From contig SFPL01000043.1 in assembly GCA_004551905.1 (NCBI GenBank), positions 1 through 7,090 of the forward strand: 7,090 nucleotides of DNA. The letters run 5' to 3'. Position numbers and translations under genes: made by a program. The notes under the pieces are model-generated. The model saw nothing but the letters and a program-made list of their open reading frames with translations, was not told where the DNA came from and made no database searches. How positions within the stretch are numbered: position 1 is the first letter of the stretch; every line of letters begins with the position of its first letter. This document shows, one piece after another, positions 1 to 4,483 of the stretch. The DNA comes from Lentisphaeraceae bacterium. Its GTDB lineage: Bacteria; Verrucomicrobiota; Kiritimatiellia; RFP12; UBA1067.

Positions 1-276
1 GAGGTCGCCGAACTCCCTTGCTCGCCGCGCCCGCCGCTCGGCGCGCAGCTCCGCCCTGCGCTCGAACAGCCGCTCGCGCTCGGCGAGGATCCTCCGCTCC
101 ACCGGCAGGTACTTCCTGAGCCACGCCCGGTGCTCCGCCTCCGCCTGCGCGGCCAGATCGCCGACGGACCTCGCCGCAGGCCGTTGCCGCGCCGCCGCAT
201 TGGCGGAAGCGCCGTCCGTTGCGGAAGAGGTCAGTTTCTGCGTATTGTGTGGTGATTTTGCCTTTTTCGGGTTCAT
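1..276 (-). CDS. Partial N-terminus of a charged helical protein of unknown function
   Basis: Reading the minus strand from an ATG at 276-274 gives 92 uninterrupted codons to the window edge, so the gene is cut off at its C-terminal side. Residues 1-35 are a polar, Ala/Ser/Thr-rich, probably disordered leader starting MNPKKAKSPH. From about residue 37 the sequence turns into a highly charged helix (for example AEAEHRAWLRKYLPVERRIL) ending in an Arg/Glu/Ala-rich stretch typical of a coiled coil or an RNA/DNA-contacting helix. The start is supported by a promoter of the same design as that of the divergent gene at 526: an extended -10 element exactly 8 bases before the ATG. There is no Shine-Dalgarno sequence, which fits a leaderless mRNA. 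No family is recognised from this fragment. Codon use is GC-rich like the helicase operon, so it looks like resident chromosome. Confidence 0.62.
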   Translation of the reverse strand, partial: MNPKKAKSPHNTQKLTSSATDGASANAAARQRPAARSVGDLAAQAEAEHRAWLRKYLPVERRILAERERLFERRAELRAERRARRAREFGDL

Positions 277-299
277 GGGATGGTAGGATACCATATCCC
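277..299. repeat. Imperfect palindrome over the leftward -10 element
   Basis: GGGAT-GGTA-GGA-TACC-(AT)-ATCCC forms nine paired positions around a 3-base centre with a 2-base bulge. It overlaps the -10 box of the leftward promoter and abuts its ATG. It could be an operator for a dimeric repressor. In a leaderless transcript it would lie outside the mRNA, so a DNA-level role is more likely than an RNA hairpin. Part of the symmetry may simply come from the promoter sequence. Confidence 0.4.
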
Positions 300-313
300 G
301 GGGCGAAAGGCAA
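285..313 (-). promoter_or_regulatory. Extended -10 promoter for the leftward gene
   Basis: On the minus strand, TTGCCT (313-308) and TATCCT (290-285) are separated by 17 bases, with a TG one base before the -10 (extended -10). Transcription would begin about 7 bases downstream, at or next to the ATG at 276, giving a leaderless or nearly leaderless transcript. The -10 region reads TATGGTAT, two bases, TAC, six bases, ATG, the same spacing as at the rightward promoter. Confidence 0.6.
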
Positions 314-400
314 GCCGAAAGTGAGATTACGGTGCGGACGAAATATTATGGGGGGGGCAAGTTTTTCTCCTTCTTTGATCCTCATGGCTTTCCTTTTGTT

Positions 401-428
401 TTGCAGACCAAGTATTGCAGACCAAGTA
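401..428. repeat. Exact 14-bp tandem duplication
   Basis: TTGCAGACCAAGTA occurs twice with no gap (401-414 and 415-428), in the AT-richer middle of the divergent intergenic region. It could be a recent slippage duplication or a paired protein-binding site upstream of the promoter at 509-517. Neither reading can be settled from one sequence. Confidence 0.9.
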
Positions 429-435
429 GATTTTG

Positions 436-473
436 CCATTTCCAGTAGATGTTACCATTTCCGTACTATTTCC
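436..473. repeat. Three ATTTCC-type repeats upstream of the operon promoter
   Basis: ATTTCC occurs at 438-443, 457-462 and 468-473. The first two sit in the longer context CCATTTCC followed by (A)GTA. They lie about 35-70 bases upstream of the -10 box at 512-517, a common place for activator or repressor contacts. With six-base units some chance occurrence is possible, so a regulatory role is only suggested. Confidence 0.35.
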
Positions 474-500
474 ACATGGGTGTGGATTGTGCGGGTGGGG

Positions 501-521
501 GCGAATTATGGTATAATACGC
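501..521 (+). promoter_or_regulatory. Extended -10 promoter with overlapping palindrome, helicase operon
   Basis: TG at 509-510, one base, then a perfect TATAAT at 512-517 forms a consensus extended -10 promoter. No good -35 box is visible (TTGTGC at 487-492 is poorly matched and 19 bases away), which extended -10 promoters tolerate. The start of transcription is expected near 524, one or two bases before the ATG at 526, so the mRNA is probably leaderless. The element lies inside an imperfect palindrome, GCG-A-ATTAT-GGT-ATAAT-A-CGC, with eight of nine pairs matched. It could be an operator that blocks polymerase. Confidence 0.72.
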
Positions 522-525
522 CCTA

Positions 526-1122
526 ATGAGTCAGGAATGGAACATCAAGAGTCGCGGGCATGTGTGCACGATCTGCGGCAAGCCGCTGGTGGACAAGGCG
601 CCGGTGGTGAGCGCGCTCAGGGAGACCGCGTCCGGCTACGACCGCTACGACTGCCACCCGGAGTGCTGGAAGACGCAGGAGCGCGACTGGGAGCCGTTCT
701 CGGTGTGGGACGGCGTCTACCTCGCGCCGGTGAAGGAGTCGAAGAGCGAGCCGGTGAAGAAGGAGGACGCCGGCGAGCTGCTGCGCCAGCTGATCGCCCT
801 CGACGACCCCGCGATGCAGAACGTGGTTTATGTGCTAGCGGTGATGCTCGAGCGCTCCAAGATCCTCGTCGAGCGCGACGCAAAGACGCTCGAAGACTCC
901 ACCATCCGCCGCGTCTACGAAGACCGCAAGCAGGGAGACACCTTCGTCATCCTCGATCCACGCCTCCGGCTTGAGAATATCGCCGGGGTGCAGCAGCAGG
1001 TCGTGGCGCTCCTTTCCGGCACGAAAACCCTCGGTGAAGTCGCCGGCGCGGACGAGTCCCCCGCCGCGCCGCAGGAGGGCGCCGGTTCGCCACCGGATGA
1101 GGCACAGCCCGAAACAGCTTGA
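526..1122 (+). CDS. Small protein with CxxC...CHxxCW zinc-binding motif, function unknown
   Basis: This 198-residue protein opens the operon. Near the N-terminus it has a Cys-x-x-Cys pair (C14, C17) and a second cluster with C43, H44 and C47 followed by Trp, spaced as in a treble-clef or zinc-ribbon type metal site of about 35 residues. Residues 80-150 look helical and amphipathic, with a short strand-like segment (TFVILDP) near 142. The last 30 residues are Pro/Ala/Glu-rich and probably disordered. The ATG is 8 bases after a perfect TATAAT, there is no Shine-Dalgarno sequence, and the next gene starts inside its last 26 bases, so translation is probably coupled. I do not recognise a named function. 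Small zinc proteins of this general look occur in PVC-group bacteria, but that is from memory and unverified. A nucleic-acid or protein adaptor for the downstream SNF2 ATPase is an inference from position only. Confidence 0.82.
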   Translation: MSQEWNIKSRGHVCTICGKPLVDKAPVVSALRETASGYDRYDCHPECWKTQERDWEPFSVWDGVYLAPVKESKSEPVKKEDAGELLRQLIALDDPAMQNVVYVLAVMLERSKILVERDAKTLEDSTIRRVYEDRKQGDTFVILDPRLRLENIAGVQQQVVALLSGTKTLGEVAGADESPAAPQEGAGSPPDEAQPETA

Positions 1123-3463
1123 AGCCCTGCGCACGGTGGCGTCGGGCAGGTTCCTGCCGACGCTCGCGCGCGAGGACGACGGCTGGCACGCGCGCTGGCG
1201 CGCGCTTTCCGGCGGTGCTGACCAGTTCTGGGTGGACGAATACGTGCGCGCGGCGGCGATGACGCCGCTTACCGAAGACGCCGAGCTTGACCGTCACGAG
1301 GCGCTGCACGACGCATGGATTGCCGCGCTCAGATCGCGTTCCGGGCTGGTGGTCTGGGACGACGCGGAGTGCGCCGCATTCGCCGCGGAGCTCGAGGAGT
1401 GGAGCGGCGGCGCGCGCCTGGACGCGGAGTCGCGCCGCGGCATCGTCTTCGAGCTCAGGCCGGCCGGCGACGCCTTTGAGGTGGTCTGCCGCGTTAGCCG
1501 CTCGCGCCGCAGGCTGCGCGCACTCGGACAGGCGGTCGGCGTGTGGTCGGCCCTGTGCGGACTTTCCGCGCGCGGCGGCGATGGCGAGCTTGCGCTGCCG
1601 CTCGACCGCGACGGGGCGGAGGCGTTCGTGCGCACTGCCGCGGGCGAGCTGGAGGCGGCCGGCTACCGCGTCGCCGGGCTGCCGCCGAAGGCGGCGGTGA
1701 CGGCGGAGGCGGACGTCTCCGCGTCCGGTCAGCCGCCGGTCGACGCTGCGTCCGCACGGCGTGCGCGCGGGGAGGTGAAGCTCACCGTGCGCGTCGCCGG
1801 GGAGCCTGTCGGGGCGGAGGAGATCCGTTTCCTGCTCGACCAGGGCTCGACGCTCGTATATTTCCGCGACCGCTGGATCGAGGTCGACCGCTCCATTCTG
1901 CGCGAGGCGCTGCGGGCGCTCGAGAAGTGCGCGCCGCGGAAGGTGGAGGCGCTCGCCTTCGCGCTTGGAGTAGGGCACGTCGGCAACCTGGAGATCGAGG
2001 AGCTGCGCGCGCACGGCTGGCTGCGCGGGTTCGTCAACGAGCTCAGGAACGCGGGCGGAGCGGGGCTGCCGGGCGCGGAGGCCGAGGCGCCTGGCTTCAT
2101 CGGCAGTCTCCGAGACTACCAGCGTCGTGGGGTGGCGTGGATGAAGTTCCTCACCGACAACGGATTTGGCGCGCTGCTGGCGGACGACATGGGCCTCGGC
2201 AAGACGGTGCAGGCAATCGCGTGGATGCTCGCTACCCGCGGAGGAGGAAAGGCGGGTCCGGTGCTGGTCGTCGCGCCGCTCACCCTGCTCTCCAACTGGC
2301 GGCGCGAGCTCAAGGCGTTCGCGCCGTCGCTCGCGGTCTACGTCCACCATGGCGAGTCGCGCCACGTGGCGAGCGGATTCCTGAAGACGGCGGCAGAGAG
2401 CGATGTGGTCGTCACCAGCTACACGCTGCTCGTGCGCGACCACGCGTCGTTCGCCGAGGTGGCGTGGCGGGCGGTGGTGGCCGACGAGGCGCAGGCGGTG
2501 AAGAACCCCGAAACGCGCGCCGCGCGCTCGCTCCGGGCGCTGACGCCGCCGGCGCGCATCGCGCTCACCGGCACACCGGTGGAGAACTCGCTGATGGACC
2601 TCTGGGCGCTCGAGGACTTCCTCAACCCCGGGCTGCTCGGGGACCGCCGTGGATTCCGCGACCGCTTCGCGCGGGCCGGCGCCGGCGGCGCGGCGACGCG
2701 GGCGGAGGCGAGGCTCCGCCGTGCGCTGGAGCCGTTCGTGCTGCGGCGGCTCAAGACCGACCGCGCGGTCGCGGAGGAGCTGGGGGCGAAGCGCGAGGTG
2801 CGCGAGTACTGCGCGCTCTCGCCTGCCGACCGCCGCGCCTACGAGGGTGCGCTCGCGTCCTACCGCGCCGCCGCGCACTCGCCCGGCGACGCCTTCGCGT
2901 TCGTCACCGAGCTCAAGCAGGTCTGCGACGGCGAGGGCAAGTTCGAGCGGCTCTGCGAGCTTTTGGAGTCGATCTTCGCCGCGGGTGAGTCGGCACTCGT
3001 CTTCACCCAGTTCGCGAAGGTCGGCGCGCGGCTGCGGGAGGGACTCACCGCGCGCTTCGGGCGCCGGTTCCCGTTTCTCCACGGCGGGCTCACGGCGAAG
3101 GAGCGCGAGGACGAGGTGCGGGAGTTCGGCCGCCCCGACAGTCTGCGCAGCGACCCGAAGGCGTTCATCCTCAGCCTGCGCGCCGGAGGTTTCGGGCTCA
3201 ACCTCGTCAAGGCGACGCATGTCATCCACTACGACCGGTGGTGGAACCCGGCGGTGGAGAGCCAGGCGACGGACCGCGCGCACCGCATCGGCCAGCGCCG
3301 TGACGTGCTGGTGCACCTGATGATCGCCGAGGGGACGGTGGAGGAGCATGTGGACGAGCTGCTGCGGCGCAAGGTGCGGCTCAAGGAGGTGCTGAAGGAG
3401 GGCGAGGAGTTCTGGCGGGCGGTGGCGCTCGACGGCGGCGGTGCGGAAAGGGGCGCGGAGTGA
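1097..3463 (+). CDS. SNF2-family DEAD/DEAH-type helicase/ATPase with bacterial SNF2-associated N-terminal region
   Basis: This 788-residue ATP-dependent nucleic-acid translocase belongs to the SWI2/SNF2 group of superfamily 2. All core motifs are present: motif I DMGLGKT with the Walker A lysine at K369, motif II DEAQ at 463-466, motif III LTGTP at 490-494, WWNP at 715-718 and motif VI HRIGQ at 729-733. The ATPase core begins near residue 333 (GFIGSLRDYQRRGVAWM). Residues about 225-278 (GEVKLTVRVAGEPVGAEEIR onward, then a RDRWIEVD strand) resemble the bacterial SNF2-helicase-associated domain. The first 200 residues are not recognised. I chose the ATG at 1097 because the open frame upstream to 971 overlaps the previous gene deeply and encodes Arg/Ser/Pro-rich junk. 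The start overlaps the upstream gene by 26 bases and the stop overlaps the SWIM gene by 4. GGAGG at 1074-1078 is too far away to be its ribosome site, so coupled translation is likely. Such proteins remodel protein-DNA complexes. The target here is unknown. Confidence 0.95.
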   Translation: MRHSPKQLEALRTVASGRFLPTLAREDDGWHARWRALSGGADQFWVDEYVRAAAMTPLTEDAELDRHEALHDAWIAALRSRSGLVVWDDAECAAFAAELEEWSGGARLDAESRRGIVFELRPAGDAFEVVCRVSRSRRRLRALGQAVGVWSALCGLSARGGDGELALPLDRDGAEAFVRTAAGELEAAGYRVAGLPPKAAVTAEADVSASGQPPVDAASARRARGEVKLTVRVAGEPVGAEEIRFLLDQGSTLVYFRDRWIEVDRSILREALRALEKCAPRKVEALAFALGVGHVGNLEIEELRAHGWLRGFVNELRNAGGAGLPGAEAEAPGFIGSLRDYQRRGVAWMKFLTDNGFGALLADDMGLGKTVQAIAWMLATRGGGKAGPVLVVAPLTLLSNWRRELKAFAPSLAVYVHHGESRHVASGFLKTAAESDVVVTSYTLLVRDHASFAEVAWRAVVADEAQAVKNPETRAARSLRALTPPARIALTGTPVENSLMDLWALEDFLNPGLLGDRRGFRDRFARAGAGGAATRAEARLRRALEPFVLRRLKTDRAVAEELGAKREVREYCALSPADRRAYEGALASYRAAAHSPGDAFAFVTELKQVCDGEGKFERLCELLESIFAAGESALVFTQFAKVGARLREGLTARFGRRFPFLHGGLTAKEREDEVREFGRPDSLRSDPKAFILSLRAGGFGLNLVKATHVIHYDRWWNPAVESQATDRAHRIGQRRDVLVHLMIAEGTVEEHVDELLRRKVRLKEVLKEGEEFWRAVALDGGGAERGAE

Positions 3464-4047
3464 GCAAGTCGAAGCGATATCCAGTCAGGGTGCCGCGCTA
3501 CGCCACTGGTATCCGCATGCAGGAGACGCGCGGCGGCGCGCGTTGCTGGTGGGCGCGACGCTGGTCGGAGGCGCTCGAGGCGATGGGGCTCAAGGGGCGG
3601 ATGGGGCGAGGCCGCGACTACGCCGTGCGCGGGCAGGTGGTGTCGATGGAGATCGAGGGGTGCCGCGTCGCGGCGAAGGTGCAGGGGATGCGGAAGGCTC
3701 CTTACGCGGTCACTCTCGACTTCCGCGCGCCGGCCGGCGAGGCGCGCGAGGCGATCGTGGAGGCGCTGCGGCTCGAGCCGATCACGGCGGCGCGGATCCT
3801 GGCGGACGACCTGCCGGCGGAGGTGGAGGGGATATTCCGCCGGCAGGGGTTCGACCTCTTCCCCGGCGGCAAGCTCGGACCCGGCAGGTATGACATGACC
3901 TCGGCCTGCAGCTGCCCCGACTACGCCAATCCGTGCAAGCACGTGGTGGCGGCGCTGCTGGTGCTGGGGGAGGAGATCGCGCGGCGCCCGGCGACGCTGC
4001 TCGCCCTGCGCGGGATAATGCTGGAGGACCTGGTCGATGAAGATTGA
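3460..4047 (+). CDS. SWIM zinc-finger protein, partner of the SNF2 ATPase
   Basis: This 195-residue protein begins at GTG (3460), whose TG forms part of the helicase stop TGA, giving a 4-base overlap. GAAAGGGG at 3446-3453 can serve as ribosome site. The C-terminal part carries a complete SWIM motif: C150-x-C152, six residues, C159-x-H161, followed by a hydrophobic helix (VVAALLVLGEEIA). The N-terminal part has the pattern usual in bacterial SWIM proteins (WWARRWSEALE at 30-40, then GRMGRGRDYAVRGQV at 46-60, a strand with AAKVQG, then PYAV). SWIM domains chelate zinc and are thought to bind DNA or protein. They were originally noted in or next to bacterial SWI2/SNF2 ATPases, so the gene order agrees with established knowledge. 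Related proteins usually continue well beyond the SWIM motif, while this one stops 34 residues after it. The missing tail may be the next small gene. Confidence 0.92.
   Translation: MSKSKRYPVRVPRYATGIRMQETRGGARCWWARRWSEALEAMGLKGRMGRGRDYAVRGQVVSMEIEGCRVAAKVQGMRKAPYAVTLDFRAPAGEAREAIVEALRLEPITAARILADDLPAEVEGIFRRQGFDLFPGGKLGPGRYDMTSACSCPDYANPCKHVVAALLVLGEEIARRPATLLALRGIMLEDLVDED
4023..4027 (+). promoter_or_regulatory. Ribosome binding site inside the SWIM gene
   Basis: GGAGG lies 9 bases before the ATG at 4037, a good Shine-Dalgarno spacing. It sits inside the last codons of the SWIM gene and argues that the small overlapping frame is translated from its own start rather than only by frameshifting. 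Confidence 0.6.
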
Positions 4048-4240
4048 GTCTCCTGTACTGCGCCGGCTGGGTCCGGTTCCGTTCTGGCGGGGCACGAAGA
4101 AGTGCCTGACGGAGCTCGACCTCGTCTACCGCCGCGCGACAGAAGCAGCCTCCCGCTCCCTTGCCGAGGAACCCGAGACTCCCGCTGCATTTCCCAAGTC
4201 TGACAGGGGAGTTATATGCGAAGAAATGGCGGAGAAATGA
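4037..4240 (+). CDS. Small protein, possible detached C-terminal tail of the SWIM protein
   Basis: A 67-residue frame starts 11 bases before the end of the SWIM gene, in the +1 frame relative to it, with GGAGG 9 bases upstream. Residues 7-42 (VLRRLGPVPFWRG, then a helix ELDLVYRRATEAA) look like ordered protein. The LGP-PFWRG pattern followed by a helix with an xxYRxA element resembles, from memory, the segment following the SWIM motif in longer family members. The last 25 residues are low in structure (EEPETPAAFP...). Two explanations fit: a genuine split gene whose product joins the SWIM protein, or an old frameshift in a once continuous gene. The good ribosome site and tight overlap favour a working split gene. 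It ends 26 bases before the tRNA fragment, so its 3' end is close to the element boundary but probably untouched. Confidence 0.6.
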   Translation: MKIESPVLRRLGPVPFWRGTKKCLTELDLVYRRATEAASRSLAEEPETPAAFPKSDRGVICEEMAEK

Positions 4241-4266
4241 GGGGAGGGAAGTGCGCGGGGGATGGG

Positions 4267-4316
4267 TGGTCGGACTGGCGGGGATCGGACCCGCGACCCC
4301 AACATTAAAAGTGTCG
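4267..4316 (-). pseudogene. 3' fragment of tRNA-Lys(UUU): attachment site remnant
   Basis: On the minus strand the following can be read in order: anticodon stem CGACA/TGTTG (4316-4312 and 4304-4300) around loop CTTTTAA with anticodon TTT (4309-4307); a 5-base variable loop GGGTC; T stem GCGGG/CCCGC around a 7-base loop TCCGATC; acceptor 3' strand CAGTCCG (4277-4271); discriminator A; and encoded CCA (4269-4267). Upstream there is no acceptor 5' strand CGGACTG and no normal D arm, so this is not a whole gene. The T loop has C where U55 is nearly invariant, which fits a fragment free of selection. Its position at the composition change and next to an integrase gene points to the displaced end left by integration into a tRNA gene. 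Crossover was probably in the anticodon loop (4305-4311), with the stem continuing into element DNA. Confidence 0.8.
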
Positions 4317-4320
4317 TGCA

Positions 4321-4411
4321 GTTCCCTCGTTTCGCCCTTTATTTGCAAGGGTCTGCGAAACACTAACATTTCCGTTCCCCCCTCCGTTCCCCCACTTCGC
4401 CCTTGAATTTG
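4321..4411. repeat. Pair of ~25-bp imperfect direct repeats next to the attachment site
   Basis: GTTCCCTCGTTTCGCCCTT (4321-4339) and GTTCCCCCACTTCGCCCTT (4386-4404) match at 16 of 19 positions, and the likeness continues into ATTTG on both sides (to 4345 and 4411). A shorter unit CCGTTCCCCC is repeated at 4372-4381 and 4384-4393, and CATTAAAA recurs at 4303-4310 and 4415-4422. Repeats between a core site and the integrase gene are what arm-type integrase or excisionase binding sites look like, but no protein footprint can be inferred from sequence alone. Confidence 0.65.
4329..4361. repeat. Inverted repeat beside the attachment core
   Basis: GTTTCGCCCTT (4329-4339) pairs with AAGG(G) at 4347-4351 and GCGAAAC at 4355-4361, with an unpaired block of about four bases on the right arm and a 7-base loop. 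There is no T-run after it on either strand, so a terminator is unlikely. It overlaps the first direct repeat and may be part of a recombination-protein binding region. A second inverted pair, TAACATT (4364-4370) and AATGTTA (4422-4428), brackets the integrase promoter region. Confidence 0.55.
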
Positions 4412-4432
4412 GGCCATTAAAAATGTTATACT
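4403..4432 (+). promoter_or_regulatory. Promoter of the integrase gene
   Basis: TTGAAT (4403-4408) and TATACT (4427-4432) are 18 bases apart, and TG at 4424-4425 makes it an extended -10. Transcription would start near 4439, giving a leader of about 45 bases before the ATG at 4484. The -35 box overlaps the second copy of the direct repeat, and AATGTTA, the right half of an inverted repeat, overlaps the -10. Proteins bound at the attachment site could therefore repress the gene. Confidence 0.68.
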
Positions 4433-4483
4433 ATCCCACGAAGTGAAAAAGTCTATCACATTGAAAAGAATCGCGGATGCCAT

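Noticed and set aside
219..974. 251-codon open frame on the plus strand across the intergenic region
   Set aside because: It starts inside the leftward gene, crosses both promoters and the repeats, and becomes Arg/Ala-rich where it overlaps the zinc protein.
971..1096. Earlier start for the SNF2 gene
   Set aside because: The extra 42 residues are Ser/Arg/Pro-rich and overlap the end of the upstream gene in another frame. The protein-like sequence begins at the ATG at 1097.
1543..2988. 481-codon open frame on the plus strand in another frame
   Set aside because: Arg/Gly/Ala-rich translation wholly inside the helicase gene. It is a composition shadow.
947..3349. 800-codon open frame on the minus strand
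   Set aside because: It lies antisense to the SNF2 gene, which has every helicase motif. Its translation is Arg/Pro/Ala/His-rich without recognisable motifs, a common artefact of GC-rich coding DNA.
4034..4050. Programmed +1 frameshift joining the SWIM protein to the 67-residue frame
   Set aside because: The codon before the stop (GAT) would not re-pair after a +1 slip, and no prfB-like CTT TGA context is present. The internal GGAGG and ATG explain expression better.
526..4240. A new anti-phage defence system
   Set aside because: SNF2 ATPases do occur in defence systems, but no nuclease, methylase or toxin partner is present. The operon sits on the chromosome side of the boundary, so the claim is unsupported.
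4329..4361. Rho-independent terminator
   Set aside because: The stem is broken by an unpaired block and no T-run follows on either strand.
4267..4380. Complete tRNA-Lys gene, possibly with an intron
   Set aside because: No acceptor strand CGGACTG and no D arm of normal size lie upstream. A GCAG at 4356-4353 could pair with CTGC only across a loop of about 31 bases, so a displaced fragment is simpler.
3782..4483. 233-codon minus-strand open frame over the attachment region
   Set aside because: It crosses the SWIM gene, the tRNA fragment and the integrase promoter, and its sequence is low complexity.
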